In this document: one piece after another, positions 42,884 to 51,717 of the stretch
Numbering within the stretch: the first letter of the stretch is position 1
Layout: each line of letters begins with the position of its first letter
Assembly (NCBI GenBank): GCA_963784425.1
Contig: CAWARM010000015.1
Coordinates: 62,001-126,000, forward strand
DNA: 64,000 nt
Direction of reading: 5' to 3'
From: SHZL01 sp963784425
GTDB lineage: Bacteria; Pseudomonadota; Gammaproteobacteria; Xanthomonadales; SZUA-36
The notes under the pieces: model-generated
The model's database searches: none
What the model saw: only the letters and a program-made list of their open reading frames with translations
What the model was told of the DNA's origin: nothing
Program-made: the position numbers and the translations under genes

Positions 42884-44368
42884 CTAGGTACCCCTCAGTC
42901 TTTGAAGCAGTGCATTGTATTTGGCTCGTTCTTGCGTTGTTGCACTGAGAAATTTTTTCTCTGCCAACATCACAAACATCTTGCACCTAAGCCACAAGAG
43001 ATCCGCAGCAGACCATGAGAATGAGTCCAAGGTTGGGCTGACTGAAACCCACCCACCGGCGGGTGCCATGGGGCTGTTAGGTATATCGTCACCAAGCAGA
43101 GCGTTTTCATTTTTATTGGTATCGTACTCAAGCCCCTGATCTGTAAACCATCGAATGAGGCGGGACAGGACGCCGTCACCAAATAGTAACTGGTGGCCCA
43201 TAATGAAATGCGGTTCACCTGCTGGCGTGAAGACTCCCATCGGATCGCTCAAAAGGGCCTCCATATGTTCCAAACTATCTGCAGACACAGGTGTGGTTTT
43301 AATTTCTCGGCCAGTAATACCTTTTCCAGCCCAAAAAAGAAAATCGGATCCATACTTTGGATTTGCATCTCTAAACGCAGTCTGAACTGGGTTAGACTGT
43401 TCATGGCCGTTGCTGAAAGGAACATGATCTAGATTCTGGCTAAGTTTGTCCAAATCTACAGTTTGAGCCACTACTTCTTTCGGCAAATAAAATTTATTTT
43501 CATTACTCTCAAAAATTAGCTCGCCAAAGCGTTCTCCTTCATGTGCTCCATCGTAACTAATCCAAATATCATATGGTTTTGCCCCCAATAGATACCCTTC
43601 AAGATCTGGTGATATCGCAACCAATGATTTTTCGAATGCCAGATAAGGACGAGGCATGTTGTCGTGGTCTATGCCTATGAACAAACTGATGACTTCTCTA
43701 ATGCGAAGATCATAACGGGAACCACTTTCACTTTTGACTACTAATGGATGACCTTCATCGTCCTTGACATCTTCGTCTTTGTAACCCAGCTCAAGGTGGC
43801 TTAGACATGCAGTCGCAAGTTCAAACTGCCCTGTAGGAGACAGTTTCCCACCTCTGAATCGCTTATATGCCTGAGCTAAGTCGATCTGTCGGGCTATCCA
43901 AGAGACGACTTCATCCAGAATAGTTTTTAGAGCGACTGAGGCATCACTGCCTTTAGTAGATACAGGCGGGGAGTAAGGAGTACTCGCAAACACGCGACGG
44001 AGTAATGCACTGCTGGTGCCACTGTAGGGGTGATCTTTAATGTCAGCGATTGCTTCCACAAGCCTGATGTACTTCGGGGCTTGGGAGATGTAATCTCGCT
44101 GCTCGCTTCCTTCTGGATTTCTATACTTCCAAAGTGCCTTGGCATCTCGGTCACCTGGATTTCCTAAGGCGGCAGAGCGACATACTTCGTGCATCGCAAG
44201 GCCACTGTCTTTTAATTCTTTAAGCAATGTGTCTAGGTTTCTCGCCACGATGGCAGCAACACGAGTACTCATTTTGGGCTGTTTCAAGACTTCCGCACGA
44301 ATATGTTCCCCTGCCAGTCCATATTGGAATTCATGCAGTTCATTTTCTGAGTGGCTTTCCTTATTCAT
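42884..44368 (-). CDS. Hypothetical protein of island B
   Basis: 494 residues, distinctly A+T-rich. The N-terminal 150 residues are helical and may bind nucleic acid (HEVCRSAALGNPGDRDAKAL, then KYIRLVEAIADI), which loosely recalls helix-turn-helix spacing. The remainder is mixed alpha/beta with no recognised active site (SRYDLRIREVISLFIGIDHD, WVSVSPTLDSFSWSAADLLW). It sits between the antitoxin-like gene and a small gene 8 bp upstream, all on the minus strand. No family was recognised; location suggests an accessory or defence-related function. Confidence 0.6.
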   Translation of the reverse strand: MNKESHSENELHEFQYGLAGEHIRAEVLKQPKMSTRVAAIVARNLDTLLKELKDSGLAMHEVCRSAALGNPGDRDAKALWKYRNPEGSEQRDYISQAPKYIRLVEAIADIKDHPYSGTSSALLRRVFASTPYSPPVSTKGSDASVALKTILDEVVSWIARQIDLAQAYKRFRGGKLSPTGQFELATACLSHLELGYKDEDVKDDEGHPLVVKSESGSRYDLRIREVISLFIGIDHDNMPRPYLAFEKSLVAISPDLEGYLLGAKPYDIWISYDGAHEGERFGELIFESNENKFYLPKEVVAQTVDLDKLSQNLDHVPFSNGHEQSNPVQTAFRDANPKYGSDFLFWAGKGITGREIKTTPVSADSLEHMEALLSDPMGVFTPAGEPHFIMGHQLLFGDGVLSRLIRWFTDQGLEYDTNKNENALLGDDIPNSPMAPAGGWVSVSPTLDSFSWSAADLLWLRCKMFVMLAEKKFLSATTQERAKYNALLQRLRGT

Positions 44369-44376
44369 TTCTATTC

Positions 44377-44643
44377 CTAATGCTTGATGCGTTTAATGCG
44401 GTGCGCAGCTGTTATTACTTCATTATCTGCGACTACGTATACATTTAGCTGGTCCTCAATCCGAGCAAATATTTTGGAACCCAAGTCTCGTTTGAGTGCT
44501 CGCCTGCCGGATTTATCTAGATAGTGCACGTCAGCTCCATGGCGATACATACAGCGGCCATAATCCAAAATCAATTCCATAATAAATGGCGGGATTCCGC
44601 GTTGCTGTGAGCGTTTTTGTGCATGTTGTGTTAGGTCGTTCAT
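44377..44643 (-). CDS. Small hypothetical protein, DUF4258/BrnT-like pattern
   Basis: 88 residues: QHAQKRSQQRGIPPFIMELI, then YGRCMYRHGADVHYLDKSGR and VYVVADNEVITAAHRIKRIK. The H-x2-R-x2-QRGI start and the closing strand with VITAAHR resemble small RNase-like toxin folds and a conserved gammaproteobacterial family of unknown role. It lies 8 bp upstream of the 494-residue gene and is the first gene of the island B series. It might be the toxin for the antitoxin-like protein further down, though they are not adjacent. Confidence 0.55.
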   Translation of the reverse strand: MNDLTQHAQKRSQQRGIPPFIMELILDYGRCMYRHGADVHYLDKSGRRALKRDLGSKIFARIEDQLNVYVVADNEVITAAHRIKRIKH

Positions 44644-44817
44644 TGTGATTTCTCGCGTCCTGGTTAATTGATGGCAACAGATTACCGAACGTTAAGTAAA
44701 TCAGTTATCGTTTTGTGAGAGAATTATAGACGAGTATTATATTTATAAAAGAAGAGATTAATAGGAGAGTATTAAGCCAGTAACAGGGACAAAAAAAGAC
44801 TCCAATTCTAGGTTACC
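44644..44817. promoter_or_regulatory. A+T-rich region upstream of island B genes
   Basis: Very A+T-rich compared with the surroundings, with no gene. It lies directly upstream of the minus-strand island B genes and probably holds their promoter, though I cannot assign exact boxes. Confidence 0.4.
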
Positions 44818-45018
44818 TCACTTGAAAATCGTCGAATTTTCATCAGTCCCAAAATCCTGCGTGTTGATTTGCAGCGAAAATCCACCGACCTTGCCCACTG
44901 TGTCGGCGAACCGGCTGTCTGATTCGCAGTCAGGTAAGGTTTGCAAGGTAAACACCTTGCGCCCTTGCTGGGGTCCCAAGGCGATGCGGTAAGTAATGGA
45001 ATTCCCCAGCTTGGATTC
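44818..45018 (-). pseudogene. IS91-type transposase remnant
   Basis: A minus-strand frame of 66 codons contains ITYRIALGPQQGRKVFTLQT followed by LPDCESDSRFADTVGKVGGF. This matches the segment just before the C-terminal part of IS91/IS801-type Y2 transposases as I remember it. The similarity ends at about 44885, where the frame continues into unrelated residues to a stop, and no upstream catalytic region is present. IS91 relatives move by rolling circle and can carry flanking DNA, so the remnant at the right edge of island B hints at how the island arrived. Confidence 0.7.
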
Positions 45019-45039
45019 AACTACTTAAGTGCAATGGTT

Positions 45040-45129
45040 AACGTCCTGCGTCCCACAGGCATGAAAAACTTCGACCACTACCAGGTCAGTCCCGGCCAGC
45101 CCCTGATGAAGGATCTTTTTCTGGACTGA
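45040..45129 (+). pseudogene. Detached duplicate of the SDR 3' end
   Basis: Encodes NVLR(P/T), then NFDHYQVSPGQPLMKDLFLD and a stop, matching the end of the SDR gene at 40033-40122 with about 85% base identity. Only the last 30 codons are present. The protein sequence is nearly unchanged although the bases differ mostly at third positions, so the copy came from a related gene that had been under selection rather than from a simple local duplication. Confidence 0.9.
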
Positions 45130-45695
45130 TACTGCACGTGTCCCGCTCCACCGCTGCCGCCGTAGACCACTCAACTATGGCCCTCTGTTGATTTGCATCG
45201 AATACTGATCCAAGCCGTAGGGCCATTTGCAGCGGAAGATCTCCCTGGAACCATTTGGATGGCAGCTGGAGCGGGGTACATTTTTCACTGCAAATTCCGG
45301 GTCAGTTGCAAAGAATGGCTTACCGCAGCCGCCTGTGGAGAGGCGTAGGCTTGAATGAATTTAGTTCGGACGTTTCCGCGGGAATTTTTCCTCGAAATCG
45401 CTTGAGGTAAATGCAGTAACTTGCAGCTCCGGGGTTTTTGGGGTCCGTGCAAAATGTCTTGACGATTAGCTGCGGTACTCGAGTGCTTGCCCTGGACCTG
45501 GCGAAAGGAAAAGGGTCCGGACTAATTTCTGCAATCGAAATTCTGCCCCGCTGCTTTGATTCAGGACATCAGGTTACCTTTGGGAGAAAAGGGCTCTGAC
45601 CCCTTTTCGACAAATCGCCGGTAAGGGCATGAACCTGTGGCAGAATAGCCCTGCTGCCCCACTCTGGCATAGCAAGGAAAACCGGCCGAGGACAC
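45130..45695. repeat. Right edge of island B, including 141-bp repeat copy 45355-45495
   Basis: No gene seen. It contains the right copy of the 141-bp direct repeat (45355-45495) and a palindrome-like GGGCTCTGACCCCTTTTCGA (45592-45611) whose core GGGGTCAGAG recurs in the mobile-looking palindromes at 55-61 kb. The TPR gene promoter is probably near the 3' end. Confidence 0.75.
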
Positions 45696-47630
45696 ATGAG
45701 CTTTTTCCAGGAACTCAAGCGCCGCAACGTGTTTCGCATGGGCATCGCCTATGTCGTCGTCGCCTGGGTGGCGCTGCAGGCCATCGACTTTGCACTGGAA
45801 GTGATCGATGCGCCGGGGTGGATACTGCAGGTTTTCGTCCTGACCGCAGCCATTGGGTTGCCCATCGTGCTGATTTTTGCCTGGGTGTTCGAAATGACGC
45901 CAGATGGCATCAAGCGCGAATCCGAGATCGATCGAACCCAATCCATCACCCCGCAAACCGGCCGCAAGATTGACCGCGTGATCATCGGCGCGCTGGCACT
46001 GGCCGTGGTTCTATTGCTGGTCGATCGTTTTGTTTCCGACCCCTCAGAACAGGCGGCTTCACCGGCCACTGTAGTTCCACCCGCAGTGCCAGCGGTAACC
46101 CAATCGGCCGCAGCTGAAGTCGCGCCAGAAAACCTTCCTGCCCAGGGTTCCATCGCCGTGCTGCCCTTCACCGCCATGAGCAAGGGTGCAGATGATGAGT
46201 ATTTTGCCGATGGTTTGACCGAGGAAATCCTCAACTCGCTGGCGCAGTTGCCCGAATTGCTGGTCACTGCCCGAACCTCGGCCTTTGCCTTCAAGGGCCA
46301 GGACCTGCCCATCCAGGAAGTCGCCAGCCAACTGGGCGTGCGCAACGTGGTGGAAGGCTCGGTGCGGCGCAGTGGCGATCGACTGCGGGTGACCGCACAG
46401 CTGATTCGCGCAGCGGATGGATTTCACCTGTGGTCGGAGAACTACGACAGCACGGCGGAAGACACCATTGCTGTGCAGGAGGACATCGCCGAGAAAATTG
46501 CCCGGGCCATGAACGTAGTGCTGGATGATGACAAACGCGAGGCCATGAAACGTGCCGGCTTGCGCGACGTGGAAGCGTTTATTGCCCTGCAAAAAGGCAT
46601 TGAAATGTATGAAGCGGCACATGGCGCCGAGGACCAGATAGCAAAACTGACCGAAGCCAACCGCTATTTCGAGGTCGTCCAGCAGCGGGTCCCTGGCTAC
46701 TCGGCGGCCTACCTGCTTCATGCCGACAAGTACGTTCACATGCTGATGAATGATGCAAGCGGGCAAAGGGAGGGGGATGTTTCGGAAGAAGAGTACGCCA
46801 CGGCGATGCAGCACGCTGAACGGGATATGGCATCCGGTGTGGAAAAAGCCGCAAACGCAGATGCCCGCTACAATGCTGAACTTGACCTGGCCTACTCGAC
46901 CTCCAACTGGCAGGGAATGGCTTCGCGTATCGACCGGTTTATATCCCAGGACAGTTGTGAAGAATCCACCTGGGTGCCCAATATCGCGCTCCTGACCGGA
47001 TTTGCAGATCGCCTGATTGAACGTGATGAGCAATACCTGGAGTGTGACCCGCTGGCTCCATCTTCCTGGCGAAACCTGGTGCGCACCATGTTATGGGCCG
47101 GCAATGCGGCGGGTGCGCTGGAAGTGGCCCGCGAGGCGCAGAAAAAGGCACCAGGCTCGTGGCTCAATTTGCAGATGCTGTATTCCCACGTGGCTTTGGG
47201 CGATTTTGCAGGCGCCGAGCGGTTTGCTGCAGAATCCATAATCAGTGATTTTGATAAACAGCTAAGCCGCATATTGATTGCTGCGGCGCGGGGCGACCGG
47301 GAAGCCAGCCAGCGTTTGTTCGCGGAGTATCGGGCGGAACCGTCCGCCGGCCCGGGCCATTACTTCAACATCATTTTTGGCGCCTGGGTGGGTGAAATGG
47401 AGTTGGTCAATCAATCTGCGGCCAGTGTGGATCAACATCCGTTTGGGTCGCCCGCATTGTCCACCATCGCCCTGTGGTGCAATTGTGGCGCGCCCTGGGA
47501 TATGGCCGTGACGCCCAAGTTTGCCGCCGACATCGCTGAGTCCGGATTGAGTTGGCCGCCACCTTCAGTCATTCGCTTTCCGCTGAAAGACCAGGTGGCC
47601 GAAGTGCGGGTCACCACAGGCGGCAAATAA
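45696..47630 (+). CDS. Membrane-anchored TolB/FlgO-like and TPR protein
   Basis: 644 residues. The N terminus MSFFQELKRRNVFRMGIAYV and two membrane segments (to about residue 65, and about 88-105) are followed by PTPEGIKRE-like MTPDGIKRES. Residues 145-270 form the TolB-N/FlgO-like domain (IAVLPFTAMSKGADDEYFAD, VEGSVRRSGDRLRVTAQLI, FHLWSENYDSTAEDTIAVQE). The C-terminal half is TPR-like. This family is common in marine gammaproteobacteria, often labelled adenylate-cyclase-related although no cyclase domain is present. Function is unknown, and it is probably an envelope signalling scaffold. Confidence 0.85.
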   Translation: MSFFQELKRRNVFRMGIAYVVVAWVALQAIDFALEVIDAPGWILQVFVLTAAIGLPIVLIFAWVFEMTPDGIKRESEIDRTQSITPQTGRKIDRVIIGALALAVVLLLVDRFVSDPSEQAASPATVVPPAVPAVTQSAAAEVAPENLPAQGSIAVLPFTAMSKGADDEYFADGLTEEILNSLAQLPELLVTARTSAFAFKGQDLPIQEVASQLGVRNVVEGSVRRSGDRLRVTAQLIRAADGFHLWSENYDSTAEDTIAVQEDIAEKIARAMNVVLDDDKREAMKRAGLRDVEAFIALQKGIEMYEAAHGAEDQIAKLTEANRYFEVVQQRVPGYSAAYLLHADKYVHMLMNDASGQREGDVSEEEYATAMQHAERDMASGVEKAANADARYNAELDLAYSTSNWQGMASRIDRFISQDSCEESTWVPNIALLTGFADRLIERDEQYLECDPLAPSSWRNLVRTMLWAGNAAGALEVAREAQKKAPGSWLNLQMLYSHVALGDFAGAERFAAESIISDFDKQLSRILIAAARGDREASQRLFAEYRAEPSAGPGHYFNIIFGAWVGEMELVNQSAASVDQHPFGSPALSTIALWCNCGAPWDMAVTPKFAADIAESGLSWPPPSVIRFPLKDQVAEVRVTTGGK

Positions 47631-48382
47631 GCCTCACTGAGGTACCTATCGTCTGCCGCAGCAGACAGTTCCGCGATTGCCATGGTTTCCACCAGGTCCA
47701 CCCCGCGCAGGACCAGGGCGTTGGCCACATCGAGTGCAGTCACTTCATAGGCAACCCAGCGCCACGGACCTGGCCAAAGCGGAGCAGGCGGAGGTGGAAA
47801 CTTGCGGTAGTTGCAGAACAGGTAACCGGGAGCAAGATCGGTCGCCGTCGCACGGCTTTCTTCCGACCAATGCTCAATGGCCCAGCCAATCTCGCATCCA
47901 CTCCGGCGCCGCGCTTCCGCCACGGCTTGTGCTGAAAACGAAATCACCACGCATGCTTCCAAAACGGGCGCCAGGGCCTCCAGCACCCGGTCCAGCATGT
48001 ACCCGATGCCGAAGTGAACGAGGCTCTCCGGTTTGAGTTCGACAAACGCGGTGACCCCCGGCCAGGCCGCGAGATCCGCCGCCACGTCCCGCAGCAGGGG
48101 CATACGCACGCCGGTGAATGCCGGGCCAAGGCGCGCGGTTTCATTGACTTCAATGCTCGAGAGTTGCATGGCGTTCAGCTCAAACACCGAACCCGGCTGC
48201 CCGGCAGTGCGATCCAGCGTAACGTCGTGCAGCAGTACCGGTACGCCATCAGCACTCAACTGCACATCAAACTCCAGGAACCGGGCACCCGCGCGCACTG
48301 CGGCCGCGAGGCTTTCGCGGGTGTTTTCCGGGTAGCGGGCGGCATAGCCGCGGTGCGCCACAGGGAGCAGCTCAATCGTCAC
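47432..48382 (-). CDS. Glycerophosphodiester phosphodiesterase
   Basis: Hydrolyses glycerophosphodiesters to glycerol 3-phosphate and an alcohol. Catalytic landmarks are AHRGYAARYPENT, FLEFDVQLSADGVPVLLHD and, at the C-terminal strand, RGVDLVETMAIAEL. The family domain ends near residue 245. The last 70 residues run antisense to the end of the TPR gene, a 199-bp tail-to-tail overlap, and are unlike any GDPD tail. The true stop may have been lost or shifted near 47645. The GTG start overlaps the hemL stop by 11 bp, so it is co-transcribed with thiE and hemL. Confidence 0.88.
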   Translation of the reverse strand: MTIELLPVAHRGYAARYPENTRESLAAAVRAGARFLEFDVQLSADGVPVLLHDVTLDRTAGQPGSVFELNAMQLSSIEVNETARLGPAFTGVRMPLLRDVAADLAAWPGVTAFVELKPESLVHFGIGYMLDRVLEALAPVLEACVVISFSAQAVAEARRRSGCEIGWAIEHWSEESRATATDLAPGYLFCNYRKFPPPPAPLWPGPWRWVAYEVTALDVANALVLRGVDLVETMAIAELSAAADDRYLSEAYLPPVVTRTSATWSFSGKRMTEGGGQLNPDSAMSAANLGVTAISQGAPQLHHRAMVDNAGDPNGC

Positions 48383-49667
48383 GCGCAGCCAATGCAGTAA
48401 ATGCCTCGCGCGCAGCGCTGATGGTGGCCTCGATGTGTTCCATCGTGTGCGCCGCAGACATGAAGCCGGCCTCGTAGGCCGAGGGCGCCAGGTAGACCCC
48501 CCGTTCCAGCATCAGGTGGAAGAAGCGCCGGAATGCCGCAGTGTCACACTGGCCAGCCTGGGAAAAATTGATCACCTGTTTTTCCCGGGTAAAGAACAGG
48601 CCGAACATGCTCCCGACCTGGGTGACCAGTAGCGGAATGCCGGCACCTTGTGCCGCGTCCTCGATGCCCATGAGCAGGGTCCGCGTCTTGTGCTCCAGTT
48701 GCGGGTAAAAATCCTCCGCCATTACCAGGGCGAGGTTGGCCAGCCCTGCGGCCATGGCCACCGGGTTGCCGGACAGCGTACCTGCCTGGTACACCGGACC
48801 GCTGGGTGCCACCATTTCCATATACCGTCGCTTGCCGCCAAAAGCGCCCACCGGCATGCCGCCACCGATGACCTTGCCGAAGGTGGACAGATCGGGCACC
48901 ACGCCGTACAAGCCCTGGGCGCCACCCAAAGCCACGCGGAAGCCGGTCATGACTTCATCAAAGATCAACAAGCAACCGTGCGCGTCACATAGCGTCCGCA
49001 AGCCTGCGAGATAGCCCTGCAATGGAGGAATGCAATTCATGTTGCCGGCCACGGGTTCCACGATGATGGCTGCAACCTCGTTGCCATGCGCCTGCAGCAA
49101 GCCCCGGACTGCATCCAGGTCGTTATAGGGCGCGGTCAGGGTCAGGTCTGCCAGTGCAGCGGGAACACCGGGTGAATTCGGCACACCCAGCGTCAGTGCG
49201 CCGCTGCCGGCCTTGACCAGGAAACTGTCGGCGTGGCCGTGGTAGCAACCTTCGAACTTGATGATGGCATCGCGGCCGGTAGCAGCCCGTGCCAGGCGGA
49301 TGGCGCTCATGGTTGCCTCGGTACCCGAATTGACCATGCGCACCTGGTCCATGGCCGGCACCAGCTCACACAAACGCTCTGCCATTTCAACTTCGGCCGG
49401 ACACGGTGCGCCAAAACTCAGTCCCCTGGCCGCCGCCGCCTGCACAGCGGATACCACGGCCGGATGCGCATGCCCGGCTATCATGGGCCCCCAGGAACCG
49501 ACGTAGTCAATGTAACTGCGTCCGGCAACGTCATACAGGCAGGCGCCTTCAGCCCGCTGAAAAAACAAGGGGTCGCCACCCACGCCATTGAACGCGCGTA
49601 CCGGCGAATTAACGCCTCCCGGAATACGCGCACGTGCGCGCTGAAGCAGTTCCGTGTTGCTGGTCAT
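48372..49667 (-). CDS. hemL: Glutamate-1-semialdehyde 2,1-aminomutase
   Basis: Makes 5-aminolevulinate for tetrapyrroles in the C5 pathway, using PLP or PMP. 431 residues. PGGVNSPVRAFNGVGGDPLF opens the protein, VNSGTEATMSAIRLARA binds cofactor phosphate, FDEVMTGFRVA carries the PLP-facing aspartate and FGKVIGGGMPVGAFGG the Schiff-base lysine. It starts in the stop of thiE (ATGA). Confidence 0.97.
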   Translation of the reverse strand: MTSNTELLQRARARIPGGVNSPVRAFNGVGGDPLFFQRAEGACLYDVAGRSYIDYVGSWGPMIAGHAHPAVVSAVQAAAARGLSFGAPCPAEVEMAERLCELVPAMDQVRMVNSGTEATMSAIRLARAATGRDAIIKFEGCYHGHADSFLVKAGSGALTLGVPNSPGVPAALADLTLTAPYNDLDAVRGLLQAHGNEVAAIIVEPVAGNMNCIPPLQGYLAGLRTLCDAHGCLLIFDEVMTGFRVALGGAQGLYGVVPDLSTFGKVIGGGMPVGAFGGKRRYMEMVAPSGPVYQAGTLSGNPVAMAAGLANLALVMAEDFYPQLEHKTRTLLMGIEDAAQGAGIPLLVTQVGSMFGLFFTREKQVINFSQAGQCDTAAFRRFFHLMLERGVYLAPSAYEAGFMSAAHTMEHIEATISAAREAFTALAARDD

Positions 49668-50413
49668 GCTGTGTCCCCTTCAGGAGCCTCTGATCCATTA
49701 GTTGAATGCGGTAACAGGTCGTGTGATTCCTTCCACAACCCGCCAAAGCTTTCCACCGCGCGCTGCACATCCGTTGTGTTGAATACGGCTCTGATTACCG
49801 CCAGGTAACTGGCTCCTGCGGCCACCAGGGCAGCGCCATTTTCCATGGTGATTCCGCCGATGGCAACCAGCGGCAAACCAAGTTTTTGCGCGGCCGTGAG
49901 CGTTTGCACCGGGCAATGAACCGCTTGCGGCTTGCTGGCGGAAGGAAACATGCTGCCAAAAGCCAGGTAACTTGCGCCCGCCGTTGTGGCCGACTGAGCA
50001 AGGTCAAGCTGGTTGTAACACGAAGCGCCGATGATACCCTCCGGCCCCAGTTCGGCTCTTGCCACCAGGATAGCGGCATCGTCCCGGCCAAGATGCACTC
50101 CGGCGGCCCCCACGCGGGCGGCCAGATCAATGTCATCATTGATAATCAGCGGTACCCGGTAGCGTTGGCACAAGCTATTTAGCTGGCCCGCCATCTCCAG
50201 TTGCCAGCCCGCATCTCCCGATTTGTCGCGAAACTGCAGCAGGCTGGCACCGCCCAAAAGAGCGGCCTCACTCTCGGCCAGCAGCCTTGGAGCCTGCCGG
50301 TAGCGTGGCGGGGTAATCACATAGAGTCCGCAGGGACGGCACTTTTCCATGGCTGGCATTTTAGGATTATTTGCGCTGGTTGTCTGATCCGTATTTCCCG
50401 GACCGTATTTCAT
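49664..50413 (-). CDS. thiE: Thiamine-phosphate synthase
   Basis: Joins the pyrimidine and thiazole halves of thiamine. 249 residues, or about 228 from a second in-frame Met at 50350 just before CRPCGLYVITPP. The TIM-barrel motifs are LLQFRDKSGD, PLIINDDIDLAARVGAAGVH, LGRDDAAILVAR, YLAFGSMFPSASKP and AIGGITMENGAALVAAGAS. The hemL-thiE pairing is common in gammaproteobacteria. It is divergent from rubredoxin. Confidence 0.95.
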   Translation of the reverse strand: MKYGPGNTDQTTSANNPKMPAMEKCRPCGLYVITPPRYRQAPRLLAESEAALLGGASLLQFRDKSGDAGWQLEMAGQLNSLCQRYRVPLIINDDIDLAARVGAAGVHLGRDDAAILVARAELGPEGIIGASCYNQLDLAQSATTAGASYLAFGSMFPSASKPQAVHCPVQTLTAAQKLGLPLVAIGGITMENGAALVAAGASYLAVIRAVFNTTDVQRAVESFGGLWKESHDLLPHSTNGSEAPEGDTA

Positions 50414-50462
50414 GTCGCGCTGCTGCGTGGCACACTACGCCGGGCTTTTAAGGATTCACTGA

Positions 50463-50642
50463 GTGAACGACGCGAAATACAGAACATACATGTGCATCAT
50501 CTGTGGCTGGATCTACGATGAAGAAAAAGGCGCCCCCGGTGAAGGTCTTGCCCCCGGCACGCGTTGGGAAGACATACCGGACTTCTGGGTTTGCCCGGAT
50601 TGCGGCGCAAGCAAGGAAGATTTCGACCTGATAGAACTGTAG
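50463..50642 (+). CDS. Rubredoxin
   Basis: 59 residues. Iron is bound by two C-x2-C-G motifs, YMCIICGWIYDE and VCPDCGASKED, with the usual PGTRWEDIPDFW between. The start is GTG at 50463 behind AAGGA; the internal ATG at 50490 would cut too close to the first cysteine pair. Such single-iron proteins pass electrons to alkane hydroxylases, oxidases or peroxide-reducing enzymes; no partner is next to it here. Confidence 0.97.
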   Translation: MNDAKYRTYMCIICGWIYDEEKGAPGEGLAPGTRWEDIPDFWVCPDCGASKEDFDLIEL

Positions 50643-50734
50643 GCCCGCCACCTGTGGGTACACGTGTGGGCGCCGCAGAATTTGATTAAGATAACGGCAT
50701 TGCAGGATGCCAACACCACAGCAGGAGAGTGACC

Positions 50735-50929
50735 ATGGCTGGAACCACTGGAATTCGTCGCTCCACATCCAACGCCATGATCGGCGGGGTCTGTGCGGGT
50801 ATTGCCGAATTCTTCGGCTGGTCGGTAACAGGCACCCGGGTAGCCTATGTGCTGCTATCCATCCTGTCCGCAGCGTTTCCCGGCATCGTTGTCTACCTGG
50901 TGCTGTGGTTGGTGCTGCCGCGCGACTGA
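50735..50929 (+). CDS. PspC-domain membrane protein
   Basis: 64 residues formed by a single PspC domain: RRSTSNAMIGGVCAGIAEFF, then a hydrophobic helix VAYVLLSILSAAFPGIVVYL ending LPRD. CAGGAG lies 8 bases before the ATG. In enterobacteria PspC senses membrane stress; small stand-alone versions like this are widespread and mostly unstudied. No pspA or pspB is nearby. Confidence 0.9.
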   Translation: MAGTTGIRRSTSNAMIGGVCAGIAEFFGWSVTGTRVAYVLLSILSAAFPGIVVYLVLWLVLPRD

Positions 50930-50964
50930 AATCCAGGACCCCTGACCTGGTCTTACGCCCCGGT

Positions 50965-51717
50965 TCAAGCGCTGCGTAACAATCCGGTTTCCAGCATTCC
51001 ATCTGCATGCAGACATAACCAGCGACAGGCCGGGCCGGCCGGATCGTGTTCGAACTGCCGGGTGGCAGGCAAGCTGTTGGCCGCGCTGGAGGGGCAGGAG
51101 AGCATTTGTACATGGCCTGCGGCCGCTGCAAAGGCCTGGTGAACGTGACCCCAGACCACGCCGCGAACCTGTTCATGCGCTTGCAGCAACCGCAACAATT
51201 CGCCGGGTTCCTGCAGCATGTAACGGTCTATCCACGCTGCGCCTATCGCCACCGGTTGATGGTGCAAGGCAATGAGAACCGGCCGTTTGGATTCGGCTCC
51301 CAGCAGGCTGCCAAGCGCTGCAATGTCCCCGGAATTGATCGCCCCGTCAATCCGTCCGGCGATAGACGTTTTCAACAGCACCAGTTGCCACTCTCCCGCG
51401 CAGCTGACATACGGACCGCTCCATGGGCCAGCCGGGAAATACCGGCGCATTAGGGCATCCTCATCGTGATTTCCGGGCAGGGCACAGATCGGCACGGCAA
51501 GGCTCAGCAGCGCCTGCAACACGCGTTCGTAGGCCAGCGGGCTGGCATCTTCGCTCAGGTCGCCCGTGACCAGGATCTGCTGGGGTTGCCAGGCTGCCAT
51601 GGCTGCCAGCAGGGATTCGAGACCCGCATCAGCGCTTTTTCCTCGGTAGCGCGCAGCCACGCTTTCCGACAGGTGGCAGTCGCTGATTTGTAGCAACCTG
51701 AATGGCTGGTCAGTCAA
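50965..51717 (-). CDS. CpdA-like metallophosphoesterase
   Basis: About 250 residues in the calcineurin-like fold. Metal ligands are in LLQISDCHLS, ILVTGDLSED, ALPGNHDE, LHHQPV and WGHVHQ, the order found in 3',5'-cyclic-AMP phosphodiesterase CpdA. A longer frame exists upstream, but the domain begins at the TTG at 51717, which overlaps the stop of the DUF192 gene by 8 bp. Activity on cAMP is likely but not certain, since other class III phosphodiesterases share these motifs. Confidence 0.85.
   Translation of the reverse strand: MTDQPFRLLQISDCHLSESVAARYRGKSADAGLESLLAAMAAWQPQQILVTGDLSEDASPLAYERVLQALLSLAVPICALPGNHDEDALMRRYFPAGPWSGPYVSCAGEWQLVLLKTSIAGRIDGAINSGDIAALGSLLGAESKRPVLIALHHQPVAIGAAWIDRYMLQEPGELLRLLQAHEQVRGVVWGHVHQAFAAAAGHVQMLSCPSSAANSLPATRQFEHDPAGPACRWLCLHADGMLETGLLRSA

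Noticed and set aside
44941..45129. A 62-codon plus-strand gene ending in the SDR tail
   Set aside because: Its first half is antisense to the IS91 remnant and its second half is the detached SDR 3' end, so it is a chance fusion of fragments.
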